Part shown: one piece after another, positions 17,347 through 24,653 of the stretch
How positions within the stretch are numbered: position 1 is the first letter of the stretch
Layout: each line of letters starts with the position of its first letter
Assembly: GCA_041658565.1 (NCBI GenBank)
Contig: JBAZZY010000004.1
Coordinates: 1 to 64,000 of the forward strand
DNA: 64,000 bases
Origin: Actinomycetota bacterium
GTDB taxonomy: Bacteria > Actinomycetota > AC-67
Reading direction: 5' to 3'
The notes under the pieces: generated by a model
What the model saw: only the letters and a program-made list of their open reading frames with translations
Databases searched by the model: none
Told to the model about the DNA's origin: nothing
Made by a program: the position numbers and the translations under genes

Positions 17347-18804
17347 CTACGCCCGGTGCGCCATCGGCTGAGCGAACATGTAGATGTTGACCGCCACCAG
17401 CACTCCGATCAGCGCGAGTTGCGGAATCAGCGCGCCCAGATTCGCCTTTCCGCCGTTGCGACGCGAGATACGGTACGCCGCGTAGACCGTGGCAAAGACG
17501 CCGGCGCCCAGAATCAAGTACTGCAGCACGCTGATCGTCGGGGTGTTCAGCAACGCCGTACTGCCGGTCCACCGGCGACCAAAGGCCCCCATGATCGCTC
17601 TGGGGACGGCCAGGCCTTCGCCCAGAAGGTGCAGCAGGTTGTGGCCGACGTGGCCCGCGAGGTCCAACGGGATAAGCGCGTAGCCGAAGCGCGTGAAGTC
17701 CCGTCCCATCGTGCCGCCCCCGAGACGCGCGGAAATCGCGCTGGTCAAAAAGAGCAGAAGCACGGGAGCCGCCATGGCAAGGAGGAACACGACGGTGAAG
17801 TTGAGGTCGACGTTCGAAGTGCCGGTAATCGACGCGACGCGGCTCAGAATCGTCTCATAGGCTCCGAGCATCGTCAGGTTCTGAACAATCACAACGCCGA
17901 CGAGAACGATCGCTAGAAACGCTACCTCTGGACGAGGCTTGCGAATCGACCAGAACTCCGACGTCGGTTTGCGCAACTCCAGCCGGAGCGATCCCTGCGG
18001 GCACGACTTGATGCAGTAAGCGCACAGGTTGCAGTCACGGTTGGAGTCCATCGTGCGCGGCGTCTGGAACATCGGACACGCCGGCGCATGGTCGGACCCC
18101 TTCGCACACCAAGAGTCCGCACACGTGGCCTTGCAGTTCCCCTTGTTGGATCGAAGGGCCAGCGGAGACGTCATCGAGTAGTTGCCCGACAACCCGCCCA
18201 GGAAACACAAGTGAGTGCAGAACGCCCTGCGTTCCAGGAAGAGGCTCGTGACGATCGCCCCCGTCAGGATGGCGAGCAAGAGGTAACCGGTGCCGCGCGG
18301 TGACTCCACGATGCCGAAGACGTGGTCACCCCAAGTGATCGCCAGGAACGTGAAGTCGATGATCCAGATCCCGTACTTCTTCAACCATTTCGGAACCTTC
18401 AGGTTCACGCCGACCAGTTTCTGAAACCATTCCCCCACGACGGGATAGGGACACACGGTGCACCACAGCCGCGAGAAGAGGAAGAACGAGATCGGGAGCA
18501 GCGGCCACCACAGAATCCACACGACGGTGGCCCCGATGTTCTTGTCGAACTCCGGAGGACCAAACAGCGTCGTTCCCATCACGACGCCAAAGACCAGGAT
18601 GCCGATCCACTGCAGCGCGCCCGGATAGAAGCGGCTGCGCAACAACCGCGACACCCAACCTATGTGCAACAGGTTGGGTTCGGCCCCGGACGGAGGAAGG
18701 TGCGGAACCCGTGCGTCGGGCGCGGCGAAGGCCTGCTCAAGATCATCGGTTCCCGCCCCGGCACCCGATCGCTCTGGATCCAACACGTCGGAGTGCTCAG
18801 ACAT
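17347..18804 (-). CDS. Membrane polyferredoxin, NapH/NosR-like
   Basis: A 485-residue membrane protein with about nine hydrophobic segments and several cysteine groups: CTVCP (115-119), CTHLC (196-200), four Cys spread over 224-243, and a complete 4Fe-4S signature CxxCxxCxxxCP (258-269). CxxCP-type motifs next to membrane helices are typical of NapH, NosR and CcoG proteins, which take electrons from quinol and pass them through Fe-S centres to periplasmic partners (family knowledge). A late helix carries three His (HVGHNLLH), possible haem or quinone contacts. Start 18804 overlaps the preceding gene by 8 bases; a start at 18852 is possible. It is the last gene of the redox cluster. The exact partner reaction is unknown. 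Confidence 0.82.
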   Translation of the reverse strand: MSEHSDVLDPERSGAGAGTDDLEQAFAAPDARVPHLPPSGAEPNLLHIGWVSRLLRSRFYPGALQWIGILVFGVVMGTTLFGPPEFDKNIGATVVWILWWPLLPISFFLFSRLWCTVCPYPVVGEWFQKLVGVNLKVPKWLKKYGIWIIDFTFLAITWGDHVFGIVESPRGTGYLLLAILTGAIVTSLFLERRAFCTHLCFLGGLSGNYSMTSPLALRSNKGNCKATCADSWCAKGSDHAPACPMFQTPRTMDSNRDCNLCAYCIKSCPQGSLRLELRKPTSEFWSIRKPRPEVAFLAIVLVGVVIVQNLTMLGAYETILSRVASITGTSNVDLNFTVVFLLAMAAPVLLLFLTSAISARLGGGTMGRDFTRFGYALIPLDLAGHVGHNLLHLLGEGLAVPRAIMGAFGRRWTGSTALLNTPTISVLQYLILGAGVFATVYAAYRISRRNGGKANLGALIPQLALIGVLVAVNIYMFAQPMAHRA

Positions 18805-19258
18805 TGCGAACACCCGTGCCGAGGAGTTCACCCGCAGCCATCTTGCGAGCAAGGCGGCGCTTCGTTCCTGCGGCGGCCGTCGTCGCCGAAACGATCAACC
18901 CCAGGAATGCCCCGACTACCCACCAGTTCGCGCGATCGCCTGGGCTGGACGAGTGACCGTGACCCCCCGCCTCGGCGTCGACGACCGAGCCGTGACTTGT
19001 ATCTCCGCTCATGTCCATGCCGCTCATATCCCCGCCGCTCATGTCATGGCCGGCAGCATCAGGCGCCTCTTGGGACTGCTGCGATGAAGCGGTCGGGGTA
19101 CCCCACGGAACTGTCGACAACTTGGGTGCCGGAACGTCTGAGTGTCCCGCAGGCCCTTCGTCCCCAAAAGCAGGGCCGACGACCACCGACATGACCCCCA
19201 CTGCAAGCAGGATGACCGCAAAGGGCCACCCTCCGCGACGCCTCTTCGACCCAGTCAA
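18797..19258 (-). CDS. Exported Met/His-rich protein with C-terminal membrane anchor
   Basis: A 153-residue protein with an N-terminal hydrophobic signal (about 11-32), a linker holding HDMSGGDMSGMDMSGD and further His/Gly stretches (about 71-107), then a membrane helix (about 111-130) and a basic cytoplasmic tail. Met/Asp/His clusters of this kind bind copper in CopA/PcoB/CopB-type proteins, so metal binding outside the membrane is inferred. No family is recognised. The start is TTG at 19258, chosen because AGGAGG lies five bases upstream and no ATG/GTG fits. It is followed directly by the polyferredoxin gene. Confidence 0.68.
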   Translation of the reverse strand: MTGSKRRRGGWPFAVILLAVGVMSVVVGPAFGDEGPAGHSDVPAPKLSTVPWGTPTASSQQSQEAPDAAGHDMSGGDMSGMDMSGDTSHGSVVDAEAGGHGHSSSPGDRANWWVVGAFLGLIVSATTAAAGTKRRLARKMAAGELLGTGVRNV

Positions 19259-19440
19259 CTGATCCTCCTCGGCTCTCTCGGCGTGGACCCGGTCCGTGTT
19301 CTAGCCGTCCAGCCCTCCCCGATGATGTATCGAGCAGGGATTCACGCCCCTTGACGACCATCCAGAGGCTATCGCGCGGATGTAAAGAACTTGTGCAGTT
19401 TGCGCCACGGACGCGGCATCTGATGGGCCGAACGGCCCAG

Positions 19441-19483
19441 AAAAAACGCGTCTACCGGCACCCCGCACGGGTGCCGGTAGACG
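19441..19483 (-). terminator. Intrinsic terminator after the multihaem cytochrome gene
   Basis: On the minus strand, a 15-base-pair perfect stem (arms 19469-19483 and 19449-19463, five-base loop) is followed closely by six T. It lies 9 bases past the cytochrome stop codon and separates that gene from the Met/His-rich and polyferredoxin genes. Confidence 0.9.
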
Positions 19484-19492
19484 ACGGGAGAG

Positions 19493-21451
19493 CTATTCCT
19501 CGTGCGGGTTCAGCGGCACAGAGCCGTGACACATCACGCAATTCCTGACCAACGGCGCCGCGCTATGCACCGAGGTCGAGTGGCAGTGACTGCAGGTCTT
19601 GGTGGTGTTCTTGGCAACCACCGCCGGATCGATGTACGCCTCGGGAACCCCCGGGCTCTCCATCTCCCAGGGATTGGCATTGCGAGTCCCAGGCTCTGGG
19701 TCGACCAGCATGCGGGTCTTGTCGGTGTGGCAAGCGATGCAAGCATCCTTACCCTCTCCGTCGGGAGCCCGCTGGATGCTGTGGAACCCACGCAGCCAGT
19801 ACCCCCCCGATTTGTCGAACATCGCGATACGAGCCATGGTCTGGACCTTGCCCGACTTGTTGCGGCCGAAGTACTTCAAGAAGCGTTCTCCGGTCTCATC
19901 GGTCACCGCGATGGCGTCCAGGGACATCACCGCGCGCTCATGGCGCGGATCCAGGTAGTTGACGTCCTTGCCCTCGACCGGATGGCAACGCACACAGTTG
20001 TGATTCCACTCGCTGTGGCAAGCCGAGCACTCGACCGTCTCGTGGCTGTTGACGATCTTCTTCGCGGCCGTCACGAACTTGTCGTCGAGCCCGACGGGCG
20101 GCGCATCCTCCACGTGGCAGGACTCACACTTGACGTTCACCGCGTCGGTCGTGTGCTCAATGGCGGGCTTGTCCTTGTCCCCGTGAATCTCAGTGCCCTT
20201 GTGGCAGTCCACGCAGACCATGCCTGCCTGGTAGTGCACCGACGGCTCAGCTTGCTTCTTCCATCCGAACGCAGCGGTTGCGTCGAAAGGCATGTAGGCA
20301 AGGAACGTGCCGACATACTCAGGCGTCGTGCGGGCATGACACCGCCAGCACATCGCGATGGACGAGTCGCGAGAGAGCCCGGGGGCCCCGTCTTCCCGAT
20401 TTCCGGACCTCGGAAGAACGATGTTGTGGCTGGCGATGTCCATCCGGGCCTCGTCCGGCGAGTACCCCTTGAACAGCAGCGCGCTCCCGCCACCCCTCAT
20501 CATCGGGTAGGGGTAGAACGACGCCTTCAAGGCGTTGGCGGCCGTCCGTTTACCGTCGATCGCGTACGGGGCGTTGGGCACCATCATCGGCGAACCGTCC
20601 GGCTGAACAACCGGCATCCCCATCGTCATGATGAATCCCGGGTTCATCGGGTAATCCGTCCCGAGGTATCCACCCTGACCCGTCGCCGGGTTCCCCGACT
20701 GATCGTCGCCCAAGCTCCCGGGCAAGTAGGGATCAGTGTTGGCGCCCAGTTGCTTGGCCGACTGCTGATTGCCGCCCGTCATGTGGCAGTCGGAACATGC
20801 CGCATGACAAGTGCTGCACTGCGCCCGGCCAATGTGGCCGGGAGTCTGCGTCTGGTCGGCCGGATCGATCCCAGCCCAAAGTTGATAGGCGCTGCGACCG
20901 ATACCCTGCTGAATGTGGTCGTCCGCGTTCTCCGCAGCCGTCAAGCTGTTAAGGACTCCCCTGGTCGTGCCGTGCAGCGAATGTTTGAAATCGGCCGCGA
21001 TGCCACCGTGGCACTTCCCGCAGGTCTGATCGGCGTCGTTGGTGATCTCTGCGGGGTTGGGCGAAGGGACGAAGTTGTCAGAGGGGTGAGCGACCCACTT
21101 ACCCGACTTGGTTACGTGACAGTCCTGGCACTTGAGTGCCCGCCCGAGGAGTTCCGAGGCCTTCCTGTAGTGGTAAGTCGCAGCGAATGCTTCTTGGTTC
21201 ACATATCGATCGGGACCCACCAGTGCCTGGTTGAAGTGACAAGAACCACAGTCGGCCGACGGCGTGTGGCCTGTGAGCCCCGTCGACCTAGGCGCCCCGG
21301 ACACCGCCCCGGACACCGTCTGCGGAACGCCGGTCTGCGGCAGATCCTCTCCCATGCCGAGACCGGGGATCCCCACAAGAACGAGTGCAGCCACTGCCGT
21401 GAGGCCCAAGAGGAATCGTCTTGGTGCTTTCATTCTTCGATGGCCCATCAT
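19493..21451 (-). CDS. Exported 13-haem c-type cytochrome
   Basis: A 652-residue multihaem cytochrome with no recognised subfamily. A signal peptide (about 10-34) sends it outside the membrane. Thirteen CxxCH haem-attachment motifs begin at residues 68, 108, 144, 212, 219, 368, 413, 442, 475, 486, 571, 620 and 638. They form a five-haem block, a haem-free insert of about 144 residues (224-367, rich in Met, Pro, Gly), a five-haem block, a second gap and a three-haem block. No membrane anchor follows, so it is soluble or bound to partners. GGAGG precedes two adjacent ATG codons (21451 and 21448). It has its own terminator, but the neighbouring polyferredoxin makes an electron-transfer role likely. 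Confidence 0.92.
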   Translation of the reverse strand: MMGHRRMKAPRRFLLGLTAVAALVLVGIPGLGMGEDLPQTGVPQTVSGAVSGAPRSTGLTGHTPSADCGSCHFNQALVGPDRYVNQEAFAATYHYRKASELLGRALKCQDCHVTKSGKWVAHPSDNFVPSPNPAEITNDADQTCGKCHGGIAADFKHSLHGTTRGVLNSLTAAENADDHIQQGIGRSAYQLWAGIDPADQTQTPGHIGRAQCSTCHAACSDCHMTGGNQQSAKQLGANTDPYLPGSLGDDQSGNPATGQGGYLGTDYPMNPGFIMTMGMPVVQPDGSPMMVPNAPYAIDGKRTAANALKASFYPYPMMRGGGSALLFKGYSPDEARMDIASHNIVLPRSGNREDGAPGLSRDSSIAMCWRCHARTTPEYVGTFLAYMPFDATAAFGWKKQAEPSVHYQAGMVCVDCHKGTEIHGDKDKPAIEHTTDAVNVKCESCHVEDAPPVGLDDKFVTAAKKIVNSHETVECSACHSEWNHNCVRCHPVEGKDVNYLDPRHERAVMSLDAIAVTDETGERFLKYFGRNKSGKVQTMARIAMFDKSGGYWLRGFHSIQRAPDGEGKDACIACHTDKTRMLVDPEPGTRNANPWEMESPGVPEAYIDPAVVAKNTTKTCSHCHSTSVHSAAPLVRNCVMCHGSVPLNPHEE

Positions 21452-21559
21452 CCAGCCTCCGTACCTGTGCTCCCAACGGCCGAACAGCGCCGGCGCTGGG
21501 CCGGCGAGCGCCCACGACCGCTCTGGAGCAACTCACGACTTGTCTGAAACCACACGTCA

Positions 21560-21588
21560 AGGATATTTCCGCTAAGAGCGGGACCAAA
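21560..21588 (-). promoter_or_regulatory. Possible promoter and operator of the cytochrome gene
   Basis: TTTGGT (21583-21588), 17-base spacer, TATCCT (21560-21565) on the minus strand. The spacer contains the inverted repeat CCGCT-N3-AGCGG (21569-21581), a plausible repressor site. The -35 is weak. Confidence 0.35.
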
Positions 21589-21891
21589 GACCCACACGCC
21601 TCGTATGCAAGTGATGCGTCTTCTCCCCTCTGAACAGGGTCCATGCCGGACTTCCGAGGCCATCAAGACCCTCGCGCGAAGGCGTGCGCGCCCGGGGTTA
21701 CCCCTGGTGGCCGAGGGTTTATCTCGCACACCGACCCTAGGCGCTTCTAGGGTTGCGGCGGGTGCCCTCGAGTTTCTCCCGTCTCCAGACCCGACCCTTT
21801 CTCTGCCGCCTCGGTCAACCCACATACGCAAACGCCATCCTCGGCGCGGGCGCCATGATCACGCGGCGCGCCACGACCACCCATTTATGCG

Positions 21892-21930
21892 CAAATAGAC
21901 CATGGCCAAAAGGGCCCCATGCACTATTTG
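21892..21930. repeat. Imperfect 39-base hairpin in an A+T-rich patch
   Basis: Arms CAAATAG (21892-21898) and CTATTTG (21924-21930) enclose a second, bulged stem around CATGGCC and GGCCCCATG. The surrounding 70 bases are unusually A+T-rich for this genome. Its function is unknown. Confidence 0.5.
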
Positions 21931-22053
21931 TTCCTAATATACCGAAAGAAAGACAAGGCCGTAGGACCGACAGAGGCGGTGTTCGCGAATCGCGCCCTGT
22001 CGCCCCCGAGGTTGAACGCCCCCGTCCTATGGCGACGGCCCGCGGGTGTGGTC

Positions 22054-22084
22054 AAAAAGAAAACCCCAGGTCGTTAACCTGGAG
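22054..22084 (-). terminator. Terminator of the tRNA-Gln/tRNA-Glu operon
   Basis: On the minus strand, an eight-base-pair stem with a five-base loop is followed by TTTTCTTTTT. It begins about 9 bases past the 3' end of tRNA-Glu. Confidence 0.85.
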
Positions 22085-22093
22085 TTTTTGGTG

Positions 22094-22166
22094 TGGCCCC
22101 AACGGGATTCGGACCCGTGTCTCCACCTTGAGAGGGTGGCATCCTTGGCCGCTAGACGATGGGGCC
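22094..22166 (-). tRNA. tRNA-Glu (anticodon CTC)
   Basis: A full cloverleaf of 73 bases can be drawn: acceptor GGCCCCA pairing with TGGGGCC, anticodon stem CCACC/GGTGG with loop CTCTCAA, T-loop GGTCCGAATCC. The 3' CCA is not encoded. It lies two bases after tRNA-Gln in one transcript. Its aminoacylating enzyme, gltX, is the next gene upstream. Confidence 0.95.
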
Positions 22167-22168
22167 GG

Positions 22169-22241
22169 CTGGGGCGCCTGGATTCGAACCAGGACAACCA
22201 GATCCAGAATCTGGCGCGCTGCCGGGTTACGCTACGCCCCA
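22169..22241 (-). tRNA. tRNA-Gln (anticodon CTG)
   Basis: A cloverleaf of 73 bases: acceptor TGGGGCG/CGCCCCA, anticodon stem CCAGA/TCTGG with loop TTCTGGA, T-arm CCTGG/CCAGG. CCA is not encoded. It is the first gene of the tRNA pair. In bacteria with GatCAB this tRNA is first charged with Glu by GltX and then amidated. Confidence 0.95.
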
Positions 22242-22254
22242 AGGGAGCGCGGTC

Positions 22255-22283
22255 ATAGTACTTGCCCGGCTAGGGTCGGGCAA
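22255..22283 (-). promoter_or_regulatory. Promoter of the tRNA-Gln/tRNA-Glu operon
   Basis: TTGCCC (22278-22283), 17-base spacer, TACTAT (22255-22260) on the minus strand. Transcription should begin about 7 bases before the mature tRNA-Gln end. The tRNA pair can therefore be expressed independently of gltX. Confidence 0.8.
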
Positions 22284-22422
22284 CGCGGATGCGCTGGTCG
22301 TTGCGCAGTCCAGGCCGACGCGACCCAGTCGAGGTCCTCGGCCCCGGCCCGGCGGTCGAACTCCTCGCCGCAGCTCTCACTAATGCTGTGAAACACATCG
22401 TGCGAGTCACCTTTGGTTCGCC

Positions 22423-23889
22423 TTAGGAGGCAGTACCGCGCGCGCGCGCCACGGCAGCACGCACTCGCGCGAGCGCGCGCGCGCGCCCCAGCGTCTGGAT
22501 CGACTCGAACAACGGCGGAGAGACCAGAGTCCCGGTGACCGCGGCGCGCACGGGTTGGAACGCCTCCTTGCGCTTGATTCCGGCATCGTCGGCCCACTCG
22601 GTCAGGGCCGACTGGATGGCGGCGGCGTCCCATGGCTCAACGCGCTCCAGGATCTCGGCGGCCGCCTCGAGTGCCGGAACGCGCTCGATCGTCAGCAAGA
22701 CGCGCGCGCGCTCGTCGGGCTCCGGCTCGGTGAAGAGAAAGCGCAACTGCCCGGGCGCCTCGTCGAGCCGCTTCATTCGCTCCTGAACGAGCGGCGCCAT
22801 CGCCAACACGACGGCGCGCGCCTCGCCGGCTACAGGCTCCGAAAGGACCCCGGCTTCGACCATGAACGGCTCGGCGCGCGCCGCAAACTCCTCAGGCGAC
22901 ATCGCGCGGATCCGCTCGCCGTTCCACGCCGCGAGTTTCTCAATGTCGAAAGCCGACGGGTTGCGCGTGATCCCTGAGGGGTCGAACGCCGCGATCAGCT
23001 CGGGGACGGAAAAGCGTTCGGTGGATCCGTCCCCCATCGACCAGTTGAGCGTCGCCAGGTAGTTCAGCAGCACCTCCGGCAGATACCCCTTCTCGCGGTA
23101 TTGCGCGACGGCGGTGTCGCCGTGGCGCTTGCTGAGCGGCCTTCGGTCCGAGCCCACGATCAACGGCATGTGGCCGTAGACGGGAAGCTCAGTTGCACCC
23201 AGCGCGCGCATGATCATGTCCTGCTTGGGCGTGCTGGAGAAGATGTCTTCACCGCGCACGATGTGCGTAATCCGCATCCCGAGGTCGTCGCAGGAAACCG
23301 CAAGGTTGTATAGCGCGCTGCCGTCGGCGCGCTGGATGACGAAGTCCTCGACTTGGGCATGGTCGAAGACGACTTCTCCTCGAACCATGTCGACAACTCG
23401 AGTCTCGCCTTCCGGAACACGGAAACGCACGACGGCGGGACGCCCTTCAGCGTCGCACTCCGCGCGCTCGGCGGCGGTGAGGTCGCGGCACCGACCCTGG
23501 TATCTGGGCGGGCGGCCTTCGGCGCGCGCCAGTTCGCGCGCGGCCTGCAGTTCTTCGGACGTGCAGTAGCAGCGGTAGGCGTGACCGCCGTCGAGCAGGC
23601 GCGCGCCGGCTTCGCGATAGAACTCACCGCGTTGACTCTGGAAATACGGCTCGTCCGGGCCTCCGACTTCAGGGCCCTCGTCCCAATCCAGACCCAGCCA
23701 GCGCAGGTCTTCTACGACCGAACGCAGCCCTTCCTCGACGACGCGTGAGGCATCGGTGTCGGCAACGCGCAAGACGAATTTGCCGCCGTGACGGCGCGCG
23801 TATAGCCAGTTGAAGGACGCCGTGAGCGCAGTCCCAACATGAATGGATCCACTCGGGGAAGGTTCGAAACGCGTGCGGACTTCGGTCAC
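22423..23889 (-). CDS. gltX: Glutamate--tRNA ligase
   Basis: Class I aminoacyl-tRNA synthetase, 488 residues. Seen: FEPSPSGSIHVG (8-19, the HIGH-like signature), the Zn-type region with CYCTSEEL, and the KMSKS-like PLSKRHG, then the bacterial anticodon-binding helices. In actinobacteria this enzyme is usually non-discriminating and also charges tRNA-Gln with Glu, for GatCAB to amidate (known); gatCAB is in this window. GTG 23889 overlaps the stop of the fumarylacetoacetase-family gene as GTGA. The frame is open upstream, but the conserved N-terminus starts here. Confidence 0.95.
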   Translation of the reverse strand: MTEVRTRFEPSPSGSIHVGTALTASFNWLYARRHGGKFVLRVADTDASRVVEEGLRSVVEDLRWLGLDWDEGPEVGGPDEPYFQSQRGEFYREAGARLLDGGHAYRCYCTSEELQAARELARAEGRPPRYQGRCRDLTAAERAECDAEGRPAVVRFRVPEGETRVVDMVRGEVVFDHAQVEDFVIQRADGSALYNLAVSCDDLGMRITHIVRGEDIFSSTPKQDMIMRALGATELPVYGHMPLIVGSDRRPLSKRHGDTAVAQYREKGYLPEVLLNYLATLNWSMGDGSTERFSVPELIAAFDPSGITRNPSAFDIEKLAAWNGERIRAMSPEEFAARAEPFMVEAGVLSEPVAGEARAVVLAMAPLVQERMKRLDEAPGQLRFLFTEPEPDERARVLLTIERVPALEAAAEILERVEPWDAAAIQSALTEWADDAGIKRKEAFQPVRAAVTGTLVSPPLFESIQTLGRARALARVRAAVARARGTAS

Positions 23890-24653
23890 TTGTCGCCCGC
23901 CGCAATCACGGGGTTGGACAGTGTCCCGATGCCCTCGATCTCGATCTCGACGGTGTCGCCTGGTTCCATCGGACCGACGCCGGCAGGCGTGCCGGTCATG
24001 ATCGCGTCCCCAGGCAACAGGGTCATGATCTTGGAGACGTAAGAAACCAGGAATGCCGGGCGGAACACCATGTCCGCGGTGCTCGCATCCTGGCGAACGG
24101 CGCCGTTGACCCTCGATTGCACCCGCAGTTTCGCCGGATCGAGGTCGGTCTCGATCCAGGGGCCGAGCGGACAAAAAGTGTCGAAGCCTTTGGCGCGCGC
24201 CCACTGACCATCGGACGCCTGGTAGTCGCGCGCGCTCACGTCGTTGCCGCACGTGTAGCCCAGAATCGCGTTCTCAGCCGTTTGTTCGTCCGCGTTGCGC
24301 ACGAGTCCCGCGATCACTATTACCAACTCCGCCTCGTGATCCAAGCGCACGAGTCCGGCAGGCTTGCGAATCGCATCGCCCTGACCGATCACCGCCGTCG
24401 AGGGTTTGAGAAAGATCAGCGGTTGGGAAGGAACTTCGCTTCCGAACTCCGCCGCGTGCTCCGCGTAGTTCTTGCCGACGGCCACGACCTTGCTCGGAAG
24501 CACCGGCGCGAGCAAGCGACACTCCTGCAAAGGAACGCGGTTCCCGGTGAAGCGCAGCGCCCCGATCGGCGGGCCGTCCAACTCAGCGGCAACGTCATCC
24601 TCAATCACGGCGAAGGCGATCGCCCCACCGTGCGCAACACGTGCAATCCTCAC
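23886..24653 (-). CDS. Fumarylacetoacetate hydrolase family protein
   Basis: A 255-residue FAH-fold enzyme; the family includes 2-hydroxyhepta-2,4-diene-1,7-dioate isomerases, acylpyruvases and oxaloacetate tautomerases/decarboxylases. Seen: VAVGKNYAEHAAE (58-70), the metal ligands in HEAELVIVI, GYTCGNDVSARDYQ, and the C-terminal IMTGTPAGVGPMEPGD. Substrate unknown. It overlaps gltX and cimA by GTGA junctions, and the same FAH-gltX pair occurs in M. tuberculosis (Rv2993c-gltX), so the link is old, perhaps simply operonic. Confidence 0.9.
   Translation of the reverse strand: MRIARVAHGGAIAFAVIEDDVAAELDGPPIGALRFTGNRVPLQECRLLAPVLPSKVVAVGKNYAEHAAEFGSEVPSQPLIFLKPSTAVIGQGDAIRKPAGLVRLDHEAELVIVIAGLVRNADEQTAENAILGYTCGNDVSARDYQASDGQWARAKGFDTFCPLGPWIETDLDPAKLRVQSRVNGAVRQDASTADMVFRPAFLVSYVSKIMTLLPGDAIMTGTPAGVGPMEPGDTVEIEIEGIGTLSNPVIAAGDK

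Larger units (their letters stand above)
21452..22053. other. Gene-poor stretch between the cytochrome gene and the tRNA operon
   Basis: About 600 bases without a convincing gene on either strand. It holds the putative cytochrome promoter and inverted repeat near 21560-21588, a 7-base inverted repeat at about 21735-21754, and an A+T-rich patch (about 21880-21955) with a long imperfect hairpin. No known RNA family was recognised. Confidence 0.6.

Noticed and set aside
19502..21547. A 681-codon open frame on the plus strand opposite the cytochrome gene
   Set aside because: It is a shadow of the GC-rich third positions of the real gene. The minus-strand protein has a signal peptide and 13 CxxCH motifs, and the plus frame has no recognisable domain.
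22094..22241. Use of the tRNA pair as an integration site for the neighbouring cluster
   Set aside because: No integrase gene and no duplicated tRNA 3' end were seen in the window.
22258..22419. A small minus-strand frame (GTG start) between gltX and the tRNA promoter
   Set aside because: About 46 codons with high GC third positions in the first part, but it has no Shine-Dalgarno site, runs through the tRNA promoter and matches nothing I recognise. It may be a gene remnant; evidence is too thin to call.
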